This document shows positions 9,984 to 21,604 of a stretch of DNA of 64,000 nt, in pieces; position 1 is the first letter of the stretch, and each line of letters starts with the position of its first letter. This DNA comes from Spodoptera frugiperda. Lineage: Eukaryota > Arthropoda > Insecta > Lepidoptera > Noctuidae. Both the position numbers and the translations under genes were made by a program. Under the pieces are notes generated by a model, which saw only the letters and a list, made by a program, of their open reading frames with translations, ran no database searches and was not told the DNA's origin. The stretch is from positions 3,658,001 to 3,722,000 of the forward strand of contig NC_064213.1 of the NCBI RefSeq assembly GCF_023101765.2. Reading direction: 5' to 3'.

Positions 9984-10217
9984 ACTTATAAGCCGGTAAA
10001 CGAACAGACGTATCACCTGATGACATAAAGAATCGCTGCAACGCCCATGGATAATAAAAACACCAGAGACGTTACCAATGCATTGCCGGCCTTTTAGGAT
10101 TTAAGAATTTAAGGGTTGTTGGGGAATCGGGGATTGAACAGAACGAAACACAACGCAAGTATTGTTTCACGTCGGTTTTCTGAGGCCGTGGTATCACTCC
10201 GGTCGAGTCATCCCATT
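9984..10217 (+). repeat. Dispersed repeat, family B
   Basis: Family markers in order are CCGGTAAACGA, TCACCTGATG, CGCCCATGGA, GCCGGCCTTTTAGG, AAGGGTTGTTGGGG, CACAACGCAAG and GGCCGTGGTATCACTCCGGT. Copies are at 12965, 17966, 24264, 25660, 35865, 40650 and 57815. There is no coding capacity, and superfamily is unknown to me. Confidence 0.65.
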
Positions 10218-10311
10218 TACCACACTTTATAATTTGTATTCAATCACCCAGTAATTTATAACAACATCTTTTTTCTATATAAGTTTTTAAACTGACATGG
10301 TCACTACCACT

Positions 10312-10447
10312 ATTATTAGAACTTATGACGGGATATTTACCATGTTTATTTATTTCGATGAGTTTCCGATATTTCGGCACTGTTGCAGTTCATCCGTGAT
10401 CATGGCGCTTGCAACATGGTAAATATCCCGTCATAAGTTCTAATAAT
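10312..10447. repeat. MITE family H with 33-bp perfect terminal inverted repeats
   Basis: The left end (10312-10344) starts ATTATTAGAACTTATGACGG and is matched base for base by the reverse complement of the right end (10415-10447). A related, more diverged copy is at 17308-17470 in the same flanking text (AAGTTTTTAAACTG), so the repeat unit probably extends leftwards. It is 136 bp and non-coding. Confidence 0.75.
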
Positions 10448-10865
10448 AATCTTTTTTCTATTAACATTCATAATTAAATCCATTATAGGAACTCGCTTCT
10501 GCATCTCCCATCTAACGGGTTCCGCTCATACATAAGTGACTATTATTACTTAACAGCCTTTGATCAATGAGTCTATAGTATTCTAAAGATGTAAAGAGGT
10601 TCTCGCTTAACGTGTCTCATCTTATTGTGGAAATGGCGTCGAGAGGAGAATTTTAATGGCGTTTGTAATGTCGTGTCGATTTAAAGCTAAAGTAAGAGCG
10701 ATTATTTTGAATTGAATCTTGGATCGGAAAGGTTGATGTTAAGAGTTTTTTGTGAGAAATATGTTTGTAGTTTGTTGTGTTTTGAAGTTTTATTAAAAAC
10801 TGATTGTAAACTAAGCCTGTTCGATCATAAGTACGTACCTAATGGAGTGAAACTAACGAGCATGT

Positions 10866-10967
10866 ATGAAAAGACTGATGACTGCTAATGAAGCGAAAGA
10901 GGTATGTAAGATTCGTAGCAATTGGCGTTCCATTATTTTTGTCTACTCTCATAGGAGACGGGCGTAA
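10866..10967 (+). pseudogene. LINE ORF2 C-terminal fragment (RTE-like), copy 1
   Basis: Thirty-three codons, MKRLMTANEAKEVCKIRSNW..., ending in a stop. A second copy at 56034-56129 encodes RLMTVDKAKGVCKIRSNW... with many shared residues and mostly codon-level conservation. Such short C-terminal tails ending shortly before ATGTATG-like text are typical of moth RTE-type LINE copies. Family assignment is from memory of that pattern. Confidence 0.5.
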
Positions 10968-11259
10968 GGTTATACATATATGTATGAAAGGTTTAAAATA
11001 TTTGATCAAATCTTTTTTTATATTAAAAATGATGGTTGCGCAAAAAATTCGATATTTACCTGTCTTAATACTACGCAGTAGCAAACAATTTCGTTTCGGT
11101 AAAAATATTGCATTACTTTATTTGTCTGTCATACAAAGCGACGATGTTACTTGTAGGCATTTTATTAATTTAGTTATATCAGCCGTTCATCCACCCGACA
11201 GGCGCCATGACAGCCCAGCTCAACGGTTCGAAATTTAAATTAATTTGTATTCCACATTT

Positions 11260-11767
11260 AAACAGGGAACAATTGGCATCGTCAAGTTGTTAATTAATGA
11301 TCAACAGATGTCGCTTATGTTGGCTTTTATTTTTTTTTAATTTAATATTTGATTCGAATTTAATTGATGTCAATTATTAAATTGTATCAGTTATTTATTA
11401 TAGTACGGTAGCAACTTCTATTTGCTCTCACCTTGACCTCTTGGTAACAAACGAAACAATACAGTTCCGACCGAAATATGTCAAAACTATGAGAAAGATG
11501 ACATCTGTGACATGTCACTGGCTACAATAACCTCACAAGCCAATAGACACGCCACAGATGTTACGGGTCTACTTACTTGTGTGAAATATAATACTTTAGG
11601 ACTGTTGCTATGCCGTGGTGCTTCGAAGGTTTAAACCTACGTAAGTACTAATGTGACTTTCCCAAGTTATATCTACTTTCTAAAATTATTTAGATAGTAC
11701 TAACAAACGGTGAAAGAATACTTCGTGAGGAAACCTAGGCTTATAGTTTCTAATTTATTATAAGTTT
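11260..11767. other. Intron-like DNA, nothing recognised
   Basis: AT-rich, stops in all frames, no repeat match within the window. Confidence 0.4.
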
Positions 11768-11876
11768 GAAGTGGCCAACCTGCATTGAGCTGAGCAAGCG
11801 TGTTGATTAATGCTAAAACCTTCTCAGTGTGAGAAAAGGCCTTTGGTCAGCGGTGACCACTTATAGGCTGATGATG
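11768..11876 (+). repeat. Repeat family E (LINE 3'-end type), copy
   Basis: Contains GTGTTGATTAATGCTAAAAC, AGAAAAGGCCTTTGGTCAGC and ends TATAGGCTGATGATGTGA. Other copies are at 31752-31835, 53622-53705 (minus), 61108-61165 (minus) and a 35-bp stub at 63383-63417. The variable (GAT)n tail and the clean target duplication around the stub show it moves as a retroelement 3' end. Confidence 0.6.
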
Positions 11877-12145
11877 TGAAGATGTGACGTTGCTCTAAAA
11901 TTTTCCATTTTCAAACAACCGTGAAAAACATTGTTTGCTTTTCTGTTAAAAGTTAAAGTTGACTAACTCCTACGAGAGCGTAGACCCTTTAAATACTTAT
12001 ATCATTCAAATTCCTAGAATCCTACAAGTAGGTTTTATACCATATTTTCGTTGAAAGAGTTGGTAGGTTACACGTGTTAATATATTTCATACAAACTTAC
12101 CTCATAATATTAATTTCATATTCAGACGTCAATGTAGACCAGTAC

Positions 12146-12288
12146 GAGTACCCTTAGTACGAGTTTGCTTTACATTTAAAGTAATCGAAACGAGAACGTG
12201 TTTGACGCTTTGATTGGCCGGCTGGAATAAACCAACCAATCGTAGCGCCGATAGCGTTCTCGTTTACTGAGTATGACTTAAAATTGCG
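12146..12288. repeat. MITE family C, diverged copy
   Basis: Left end TACCCTTAGTACGAGTTTGC is intact and the right end is eroded (ACTGAGTATGACTTAAAATT). The core carries GATTGGCCGGC and its inverted partner GACCAACCAATC-like text, so two CCAAT boxes face each other. See 16687-16828 for a cleaner copy. Confidence 0.7.
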
Positions 12289-12964
12289 ATGACCTATTGA
12301 GGTATGCACTATGCAGTAGTATAATCTAGATTTTCTCCTATACAAGCCTTAGGCCCAACGTGGAGATTATAGTGAACCCCTATTAAGTGGAGGACCTTTG
12401 TTCAGAAATAACCATATCAGGGCTACTTCATGATATAATAAATCTTTTATTCGACGTGACATCAATCTCTTCCTGACATCAATTACATAAAGACAAGAAG
12501 CCATAATGCTGTAAGCGCGCTGTCACCGCGCAAACCGCGCGCTTAGAGCCTTTTTATAATGACGCTATGAAATATATCATACTATACAGGATTTAATGTT
12601 CAAATTTAAATGACATGTTTAGTGCTGAATTAAAGCGGAGTCTCCTATTTTAATAACGGAGTTTAAACACTAAAATCGGTTTTAAAACTAAAAATTCCAT
12701 AATACATTGTAATAGACTTTTTATTAAAATAACGTGACAAGTTTATCGTTCAGTTTAAAAGCAATTTCCAGGCTGTAATAGGTATTTTTAATATTCATGT
12801 CGCATGTATGAGGCTGCGATAATACTAGGGCAGCATGAGATGAAACTTATAATGTTCTGTTAAAGTGAAAACCGATCTGAGAGTTCGTGATCAAATTATT
12901 GATTGGAAATGTCTAGTAGTACACGTGATCGTTGAATATAGGATCTTTTGCTTTTTTTAAACCA

Positions 12965-13262
12965 CTTTCCAAATAGTTTCGGCACAAATGGGCCGGCACG
13001 ACCGGAGTGATATTACGACCTCAGAGAAAACCGACGTGAAACAACGCTTGCGTTGTATGAGTAAGGTTACTTGAAGCCCAAATGAAATGAAAGACTGGGA
13101 AGGGGGCCTTCCCAATCTTCCCAATCCCTGATTCCCCAACAACCCTTAAATTCCTAACCCCTAAAACGCCGGCAACGTATTAATAACGCATCTGGTGTTT
13201 CGGGTGTCAATGGGCAGCGGAGATTGCTTACCGTCTGGTGATCCGTCTGGTCGTTTATCGGT
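12965..13262 (-). repeat. Dispersed repeat, family B
   Basis: Reverse-complement copy: starts CGGCACAAATGGGCCGGC (family 3' end) and ends near CGTTTATCGGTT (family 5' end). It spans nearly the whole family consensus, including the CAACGCTTGCGTTG core. Confidence 0.65.
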
Positions 13263-14175
13263 TCATAACATAAAAAGGGAGAGGGGCTATACCTATATGT
13301 TCATATTTAGAAACATAAATAGGGTATTGTTTGTTTGCGATATTCACAAGTACCTAATTCAATTTCTCATACTAATGTTACCAATTCAACTCAGAGACAC
13401 CTAAAGCTACTTACAAACACAAGCTTAATACATCAGCAACCAATTAAATATTGAGCCCTCAACAACCGAACAGCTGGCACCTCCCAGTAGGTCCGAGATA
13501 ACTTATGAACTGCATAATTCACAACACGACACAATAGGAGCCAGTACAAAACTGTCCCTTTGTCTTTATAAGTGCTTGGCTCACAAAGAAACTCTGCCGC
13601 CATACTTTTCCAGTAAAGGAACACTTTTCTCTAACAAGAAATGCTCATAATTTGACGGAATTTGTTATACGCATACATAACCTTACAAAGGCATATTACA
13701 CATAATTTTACTTAAAGCAAAATAATTACGTGTCTTAAAATTTAAGGGGATTATGAATCAAAGATTTTTTGAGGATACTACAGGGACCGAATCAAAGAAA
13801 TTTCGAAATTGGTCTACTCTTGTACGTTATTAGGTTTCGAACGCTACTTAAAAGCTTTTTGGTAGTAAGTAGGTACTTGTTTGGAGTGCTTCGAAAAATG
13901 AGTAATGGATTAGCCGAGAGAGTAGTCTGCGTCCACCTGTGAATTAATAATTTTGGTATTTGGATCACTACTTAAAACGTATTAAGTAGTTATCGCTGGT
14001 TTCGGAGTTAATATAAATTGTTGGCTTAGTAACGGCTCTGAAGATTGATCGCTCTTTGCTCTTTGAGTTAGTTTACGTACCACAGAGGTTGCGTTGAGTG
14101 ACACTTAACATTGAAACTCCTTCGTGTATTGAAGATGTCAATTTCACTTAGACGGCCGTCGAGTCTTATGTGAAA
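13263..14175. other. Intron-like DNA, nothing recognised
   Basis: AT-rich with no convincing frame. The short frames at 13195-13404 and 13433-13624 show no domain and overlap repeat or AT-rich text. Confidence 0.35.
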
Positions 14176-14460
14176 CTAGCTGTTGTCCGCGACTTCGTCC
14201 GCGTCGCATAATGACTTCTGCGAAAATTTTGGCTCTTTCTAAAATGAAATACCTTTTTATAAAATAAATTAGCCTAAGTTACTTCGTAGTACGTCAGCTA
14301 TCTGCCAATCGAAGTCCCGTCAAAATCGGTCGAGTCATTTCAGAGATTACCCGGAACAAACAGACAGACGGTCAGATAGACAGACAGACAAAAATTGTTA
14401 CTTTGGTGTATGTATCGCGTGGTTATTTCAATATTACAAACAGAATTACAAACACACTCC
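14176..14460 (-). mobile_element. Helitron-like non-autonomous element
   Basis: On the minus strand it ends in a GC-rich hairpin (CGCGGACGAAGTCGCGGAC) followed after about 8 nt by CTAG and a host T, the Helitron 3' architecture. The 5' part holds a CAGACAGA-type microsatellite and AT-rich text. The 5' border is approximate. It belongs to the same broad family as 48812-50166. Confidence 0.6.
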
Positions 14461-14718
14461 AATTTTATTTATAAGGCTTATATGGCTTAATAAGACTTAA
14501 GTTAAAATTACTCGGCTTGTTGGTTTTGAAATTCATGTGGTGATTGAGATTCTTGAACGAGATTGATGAGATTTTCTGCGGTAAGACAAAACATACTTGA
14601 TGTGTGTAAAAGAATATGCGTGTTTGTGTTAGTAAACACGTGTATTCAATAACGAATTGTACTGGAACAGACAAAATGTAATACTTAATACACAAGAATG
14701 ATTCAACCAAAGTTAAGT

Positions 14719-15050
14719 GTGCATTTCCACCAGAGATGTGCTATGCTAGGTTGCTGTGGATGCTTTTAATCATATTCATTGGTACACATAGTTTAGCAAT
14801 GGTGGAAACGCACTCACCTAAGCTATGGTTTTTACATGGAAAGGTGCGTGCTATGGATAGCTACTCTATGATCAATACATCACATACTCGAGCCGCGCAT
14901 CTTCCTTGCACAGTTACATAGCTTAGTGTCAGTGGAATCGGTCACATAGTTACGTAGCTTAGCTTTTACTGATGTAATATGTACAACTATGTAGCTATGC
15001 TATGATGATTCAGAGCAAAGTTACATAGCACATCTCTGGTGGAAAAGCAC
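14719..15050. repeat. Palindromic MITE, family A (most complete copy)
   Basis: Ends are long inverted repeats: GTGCATTTCCACCAGAGATG at the left, returned as CATCTCTGGTGGAAAAGCAC at the right. Internal sub-repeats of CTATG/CATAG and AGCTTAG/CTAAGCT make much of the 332 bp self-complementary. Copies or fragments are at 5146, 26453, 31560, 32359, 54286 and 55478. No coding sequence. Confidence 0.75.
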
Positions 15051-15254
15051 ACTTAATATACAAGCACTTCGGAAAATTAAAATCGAATAATCCATTTCAC
15101 CACGAAGTGAAGTGAAGCGATAAAAATTAATGTACGTATTAAATTCTTATCAGTATTTACCTTCCAAGGATCTTATTAAGTACACGTTGAAATATCGATG
15201 GAATGTATCCATGTACAGTCTACGCCATGAAACAAGTACAAAGTGGATATACCA

Positions 15255-15425
15255 TTTTTTTGAGGAGGGCAAATCATCCAATATCTTCTCTCGCCTTGGG
15301 CGAGACGAGAAGGAGTGTCAGACTCTTACTGACTAAAAACCACCCCGTTCTTGCTCCTGCTTTTCGAGCCGGAGCCCCGGTAACCCGCTAAGTAGTCCGC
15401 AGCAAACCTTTAAGCTAGATTTGAA
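15255..15425 (+). repeat. Dispersed repeat, family D
   Basis: Family marks are AAATCATCCAATATCTTCTC, GCCTTGGGCGAGACGAGAAG, GAGTGTCAGACTCTTACTGA and TTTCGAGCCGGAGCCCCGGT. Other copies are at 22205 and 23375 (minus) and at 37478 and 60352 (plus). It is non-coding although frames run through it. Confidence 0.65.
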
Positions 15426-16317
15426 CCGAAATCGTACCGTAGTATTAGAACGACGTTGATAACCGGTTCTTAACCAATCGTCCACGAGCACTACAGAGGA
15501 TATCCCATAATGTGGTGGTGATCAATTATTTGTATAAGTAAGAAGGTGTAGATAGGTTAGAAGTGCTCAGAAGGCATAATAAAGTGTGGATAAATACCAA
15601 CGTTTTTGTAGTATGGAACTGCTAGATGGAAAATAGAGATGGGTCTACGGGCGATGCATTATGTTAAAGGGAAGTCAAGTTATGACTTCTTCTCTATGTA
15701 TTTGGTTTATGGTCTGCACAGTTATTTGGAAAGAAAAAAATATGATTAATTCAGTAAAAAGACAGTAGCTGTTGTCACACTATATAGTTTTTACCGGTGC
15801 TTATATCTTTTGGAACTATTGGACGCCTCAATAGCCAGTAACCAAACCATGGTTGCTGTCACTGTACCAAAGCAATCTTTATTTTGGTACCTGCGTATGA
15901 AATAAGTATGCAGACTGTACCTACTTCGTCCCACCTTCGTGAACAGAAAAGTCAATTTCGATAATAATTTATCGTTCGTATGCGACCGTTTGGTATTCCG
16001 ATTTTCCGATTTTTTGTTAATTGCCCCATTTAGATATTACGGTAATCGAATAAAATTGGTTTGGGAACTTTTAATTAGGGTAACGATTCGATTTTGAGCT
16101 TTAATTGTAGGGTGGGATGGTAATTTATCTCGAGGGGTTTCCTTTGAGTATTGATTTTTTTAAGCGTGCAGCGAGATTTTTTTGTGATTTTTGGAACGGA
16201 TTAGCAAAAAGTGACGTGAGTATTTGGAAATGTTATTTATTGATGTAGGTATGTGAGTATGTGATTATTAACTAAAAATGTTTGCGTTTCAGTAAAAATG
16301 TGCTGTAAATAGTTACG
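15426..16317. other. Intron-like DNA, nothing recognised
   Basis: No frame above noise and no repeat recognised within the window. Confidence 0.35.
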
Positions 16318-16372
16318 TCATGAATACCCATTACGAACCTACGACACAGAAGAAAATCCTAGTGTGGAGCAA
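16318..16372 (+). mobile_element. SINE-2 tail fragment
   Basis: Carries the 3' part of the family, CTACGACACAGAAGAAAATC followed by CTAGTGTGGAGCAAAGTTTT. The tRNA head is absent. Confidence 0.5.
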
Positions 16373-16686
16373 AGTTTTATTTAAAAAGAAATATAAATGG
16401 GCGCAATAGGCAATCAATCAATTGACTGATTAGTTAAACTAGTTGGTTACCACAGATGAATAACTAACATTCCACTTTACGTACCAAGGTGTAACAATTA
16501 TAAAATATTACCAGGTTAACGTACTAACATATTAGTGGATTTCGCCTTAGGCACTCCTTTTGCGTTCGCAATGTAATAATAATAGTGACCTAAATCTTCT
16601 AAGAGCAATGTAAAATGATAAAGGTTACCTTTAGTGGCATATTCTGTTGTGGGTAAAACAAATTCTTAAGGTCATTGCCCTGTTCT

Positions 16687-16828
16687 GTACCCTTAGTACG
16701 ACTTTGCTTTTTGTTTAAACGAGAGTGCGTTCCGGCGCTCTGGTTGGTTGGTTTATTCGAGCCGGCCAATCAGAGCGCGCTCTCGTTTCGATTACTTTGA
16801 ACGTTAAGCAAACTCATACTAAGGGTAC
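16687..16828. repeat. MITE family C with facing CCAAT boxes
   Basis: The 142-bp unit starts GTACCCTTAGTACGACTTTG and ends with the reverse complement (ACTAAGGGTAC). Internal inverted GAGAGCGC-type arms flank TTGGTTGGTTTATTC and GCCAATCAGAGCG. The four copies in this window (12146, 16687, 33341, 39808) keep the facing CCAAT boxes although the rest diverges. Confidence 0.8.
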
Positions 16829-17307
16829 TGGTAAAGGATTCTAAACGTATCAATCAAAGTCACGTTGATATAGACTTGAAAGAAATTTACTAGAATTTCA
16901 TTTTAACCTGTTTGGTACTTAAAGTATTTATTTATTTTTTTGTCTGACAAATGTAAGTATAGGAATTTGTTGTATTGTTTGCGTAGTTGTAGAGTCTTAC
17001 TGGTTAAAAGACAGTAAGACCTCTTTAAAGAAAGAAAAAGCTTTTATTTGACAGTGGCTTGAGGGTCACCATGGCATCCTCACCTTCCACCAGATACAGA
17101 TGTTTTCTGCAGCAATTACGGAAGTTGCTTGCCTCGGATTCGGTGGGAGTGACACCTGGGTTTCGTTACTGCTAAGATCACCGGAAAGACACGGTGGAGT
17201 ATAGGGTAGCGGTGTACCTCGTTTGTGCTGAGCACTGCCGTGTCCATAGGGAAGTGATCGGTGACTTTAACAATATAAGTTTTTAAACTGCCATGGTCAC
17301 TAACACT

Positions 17308-17470
17308 ATCATTAGAACTTGAGACGGGATATTTACCATGTTTATTTATGTCTATGAGTATTTATTTATGTCCGGTTTATGCGTGATCATAGCGTTTGCA
17401 ACAGTGCAGAAATATCGGAAAATCTTAGACACAAAAATATGGTGAATATCCCGTGTCAAGTTCTAATGAT
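17308..17470. repeat. MITE family H, diverged copy
   Basis: Terminal repeats ATCATTAGAACTTGAGACGG and its reverse complement near 17440-17466 (CCGTGTCAAGTTCTAATGAT) are now imperfect. The centre keeps GCGTGATCATAGCGTTTGCA, shared with 10312-10447. Confidence 0.65.
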
Positions 17471-17965
17471 AGACTTTAACAATGATTTTATTTCAATACT
17501 TAAGGTAAAACCTTATATCATAAAAACTATAACAATTGCAAATAGTCGCAAATTATCGCAAATAGTCTATATGACCACCAAAGTGAAACTATTCGAATCC
17601 TCCGATCATATGAATGGGAGCAAATGGATTTACTTCGAAAGCAACTTAATATAATTTTCCTAAACATGAGTCCCAAGTGGTTTCACTAAGCCCAACAACC
17701 CGACCTTCGCTGGCCTTCGTAATTATTATCATTTTATATACGCTGCCCCTTTCTATACACACCTTTATATTTGGTGTTTAGTCTAAATATGTTACATTAA
17801 CAATTTATCAGTAGGTAACAGAACTGAGTCTGGAAGCTATTAATAGTTATTATTATGTTATATTACATGGCACTCATAACATAACTCATGAAAAATGTGT
17901 GTTACATAAAAAAATTGCTGCTCAGTGGACTCTGAGCCTTTCCAGAGTTGAGATTTTTTTATGTT

Positions 17966-18232
17966 ATAAGCCGGTAAACCAGCCGGCCGATTACGTGATG
18001 GTAAGCAATAACCGCCACCCATGGACACGCAAAACACTAGAGGCAAGTGCGCTGTCGGTCTTTTGGGGGCTAGGAATTTAAGGGTTGTTGGGGGACTGGG
18101 GATTGTGAAGACAGGGATGGGGGTAATTGGGCCTCCGGTAACTCACACAACGCAAGCGTTGTTTCACGACAGTTTTCTGTGAGGCCGTGGTATCACTCTA
18201 ATTGAGCCGGTCCATTCGCACCGATTCATGGC
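17966..18232 (+). repeat. Dispersed repeat, family B
   Basis: A nearly full copy: GCCGGTAAACCAGCCGGCCG through CCCATGGACAC, AAGGGTTGTTGG and ACAACGCAAGCG to GTGGTATCACTC. Confidence 0.7.
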
Positions 18233-18711
18233 TTTCTCAGACTTAATAATAATTATTATCTATTTGATAAAACAAAAAAATGTTAAAAAACTTATCAATA
18301 CACTTTTTATTAGTTCTCCAAACTAAATGACTATGTTGGGCGTCTATATTACGCTAATATACTTACCAAAATTATGCTAGGTCATGTACCTTTATTTGGT
18401 TAGCATTTAAAGGATAATGTATGCAGCAATAATCTGGGCCTAGGTAATAAATTATAACGCTTGACGCGCAATTTTTCATAAATCTTTTGTACTACGAACT
18501 GGGTTATATCAAGTAAACATTTTACCATAGAATAACATAGTAAAAACGTCTCTTTTTATAAAAAAAAATGGCTGATAAAAGCCTACTTTATAGTCATTTT
18601 GATACTTGTTGAATTCATTTTGTAAAAATCGTTTTTCACCTTGTCTATGAATGTCAAAATTGGCGCGCTGTCACGCATAAGGACCTGTGATAAGAGTGTT
18701 ATTTTTGTATT

Positions 18712-18870
18712 CATACAGGTTGATTTGGCAAACTTCATACCGCCTCAAAGATTTTGTTTTCCTTCCCTGGACTTCCACAAATAATTCAAGATCAAAATTA
18801 GCCAAACCGGTAAAGTCGTTCTCGAGATTTAGCGAGACTAATGAAAAGCAAATGAATTTTTATATATAGA
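18712..18870 (-). mobile_element. Helitron-like fragment (GGCAAACTTC type)
   Basis: Shares TTTGGCAAACTTCATACCGC, CCCTGGACTTC and AATAATTCAAGA with the copy at 38344-38517, in the same orientation. The CTAG end is lost here. Confidence 0.5.
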
Positions 18871-19834
18871 ATTTTTTTTTCATGTATTCTATGATATATT
18901 TTCCTTCAACCTAAAAAAAGTTTTATGTAAATTAAATTACGATTTATTTTCTCACCTCACACACACTGAGTGGATCGAAAATAGAGTAAACAAACTTTCC
19001 ACTTTCCCACTCGACACTTCACAGCTCTTCAATTTCCTGGGATCTCACAAATTGTCGAATGTTTCATATTGGTTCGCCAAGACTATGGAAAACTCGTATG
19101 GGATTCACTTGGGACGTGAGAAAAGTTAGATGGAAGATACGAACAAAAGTTTTCTTCAAAAAATATGTAGTTATGTGAAATATTCATGGAGACAGGAATT
19201 GCGAAACAAGTGGCTTTAAGAACTGTGTGGGTGTGTTCCTAACTAAAAACTTCCATTGACAACGTCACTAGTTCCTTTATGAAGAAGTTTCGCATTAGAT
19301 ATTTATTGTTTCTAAATTCGTCTGCTCGAAAATAAGTCTATGGTACTAGTGTTTTTGGTAAAGGAAGAATATAGCTGGACGTCGAAATTATTTTGATGTT
19401 TATTTGAATATCAAAGTCGCTGGCACAGCTATTTTTCTATGACGGCAATTCTGCCCGTGGCAACAGCGTCACCTCCTTTAATGTAATGTAATTTAGAAAA
19501 GTCAAATCAAAATATTCCTTCACTTGTTTTGTTAAGATAGATTTTAGGATGAGTAAAAACCTCTATGATAATCTGTTTACATCATAATAATTATTTATTT
19601 AAATCCCAATTTATCTAAATCATTTCACTGGAACACAGAATACCGATCAAATTAATCCCTTCAGTAATTACCAGATGGATTAACATTGCATTTAAATGCC
19701 GACCGATTTGTCGGACTAACGCTCACGATTTTAGTTACAAACCTATATGAATAATACAAAAAGTAGATGTTTGATTTTAAGTTCAGTATTTTTATGTAGT
19801 GATGGTAGAGTAAAATACAATTTAACCTCTATTA
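18871..19834. other. Intron-like DNA, nothing recognised
   Basis: AT-rich and without repeat hits inside the window. No coding signal. Confidence 0.35.
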
Positions 19835-20209
19835 CTATGATAGTAGAATCCATTTTTTGTCACCACACATACTCTCTCTGTGGATAACGTTAGAGCCAAC
19901 TACAGGGTCATCCAGTCTAATATTTATTAGAGACTGGACAGCAGCGTACTCTCTGATAAACTTGGTCCTTTTAAGGTCAAAATACACAAATAACAAACAC
20001 GGCTTCGGCTCAGCTCCGGCACGACATGGTTTCGAATTGTGGCTACCGCTAGCTGCCAGCGTGCTTACGGCGCGTGGACTGCGAGCTGTAAGCGCGCGAT
20101 GCGACGATGTTTCACTTGCGCCTGGTGGGCGGCTAGTTTTAAGGAGTAACTTAGGCTTACTTTTACTTAGTCCATAATCCACGTGAGCGAAGCCACGGAC
20201 ATCAACTAG
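19835..20209 (+). mobile_element. GC-rich Helitron-like element
   Basis: A local GC island (about 19990-20140) has open frames of just over 100 codons on both strands across the same bases, which is composition and not coding. The right end reads CCACGTGAGCGAAGCCACGG then about 8 nt and CTAG|T at 20206-20210, a Helitron-type hairpin plus terminus. The left border is uncertain. Confidence 0.45.
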
Positions 20210-20743
20210 TTATATTAATATTTCGTTTAGATATTCACGCTATGTAGAAATATTTCTTGGTTATTTTATTTTACTTGTTAATAAACTTTCTAATTTTTTG
20301 TATAAGTAATTGTTTTCAAGGTAAAAATAACTTCGCATTGACGTCATAACGATTAAATTGAAAATGTAGTCTTTAGACGTAATAACAATTGCGACGCTTA
20401 CAATGTATATTAATAAATAATAATAAAGGTAATCTATATTTTACAATTGTTATTGACTGTGTGGGTGTAACAGAACGTTAAAATGTTTTGGTCAATTAAT
20501 ATAATTATGTATTTTCCTCTACGAAACTAAAAGTGATATAATATTTCAAAATGAATTTGTGTCGAATTCCTGACAGAAAATATAACTTATTAGCATGTAA
20601 ACAATTATGAACTCTATTTCAATGTCGTTATGGTCAGTTTTAGAATCGTAATACGAATCGTTATATCGAAAGCATTTTAAAATATTTACGCTTTATTGAG
20701 AACTAAACTGGAATCATAAGAACAATGGTACGACAAAAACAAC

Positions 20744-20792
20744 CGTAGCAAACGTAGCGTTATGCTACGCCGTAGCATTCTGCGTAGCACCT
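20744..20792. repeat. Cluster of GTAGC/GCTAC words
   Basis: Six or so GTAGC or GCTAC words in about 50 bp (CGTAGCAAACGTAGCG..., GCTACGCCGTAGCATTC). They form short local inverted repeats. Confidence 0.6.
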
Positions 20793-21512
20793 AGTTTAGT
20801 TCCCCAGTTAGAATGATAAATGAAGTTCAGTATATTAGTTCGGAAAAAAAAATTATCAAATACATTTCAGACTTATTATAACTATGGGCAAAATTTAAAC
20901 AACCGAATAAATACAATGGAAAAGCTCTGGTACTTCAAAGGCACAACGTAATCCATTGAACGAGAACAGCATTGGTGTATTGTAAACAAGCGAACAATAC
21001 AAAAACATACAAAGCATTGAATGACTGATGGTAATTTTGGCTGGTGCCAACATATTCCCAATTTTTCTATATTTTTTACTCAATAAAGACTATTAACGCG
21101 CTTCACATAGAGTTCAATTTATCATTTTAATCACCGGATAAGGGTAAGGTGCAAAGAGAATTTATCATTGAAAATATGTCCATTTTATTGTCAGTTGTGT
21201 GAATTATTGTTAGGCGGATATGTGCGGTTAGGAGTATTGAATGAAGTGTGGATAAATTGGAGAGTGGTTTTGTAAATGCATTTTGTTTGGATTCGGTTTG
21301 TTTTGTCCATTGGACTATTTGTTTGGTTCATCGACTTTATATCCGATGTCGTTGGTTTAGCACGCCATGTTATTTATTGTATTGTTGTAAATATTGTTGA
21401 TGGACCACATTACAGTCAGTTTTATTAAAAACTTTTCCTAGATGCCATGTTTTTTTGGATTACTATCGCGGTCTGTCGTAACCACCTTGGTATTTTATCG
21501 TCTATTTTTCAG

Positions 21513-21597
21513 GTAACCATGACTTGTTCTTAATTGTCTTCTTTTCTGGCAATATGACCGAAGAAGAACAAGCAATACGCAGGCAGATAGAGAAAGA
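21513..21597 (+). CDS. Candidate internal exon (possibly K2P channel), unproven
   Basis: A pyrimidine-rich acceptor (CGTCTATTTTTCAG, ending 21512) precedes 85 open bases that end at AGA|GTAAGA (donor at 21598). Joined to the phase-1 donor at 9070 the frame stays open and ends NMTEEEQAIRRQIEKE, including a possible N-glycosylation site. Against this, the first part (HDLFLIVFFSG) does not resemble a K2P cap, and 28 codons can stay open by chance. No expression data are available. Confidence 0.25.
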
Positions 21598-21604
21598 GTA
21601 AGAG

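Noticed and set aside
19835..20182. Overlapping frames of over 100 codons on both strands
   Set aside because: GC-rich composition opens both strands; no protein domain or splice signals.
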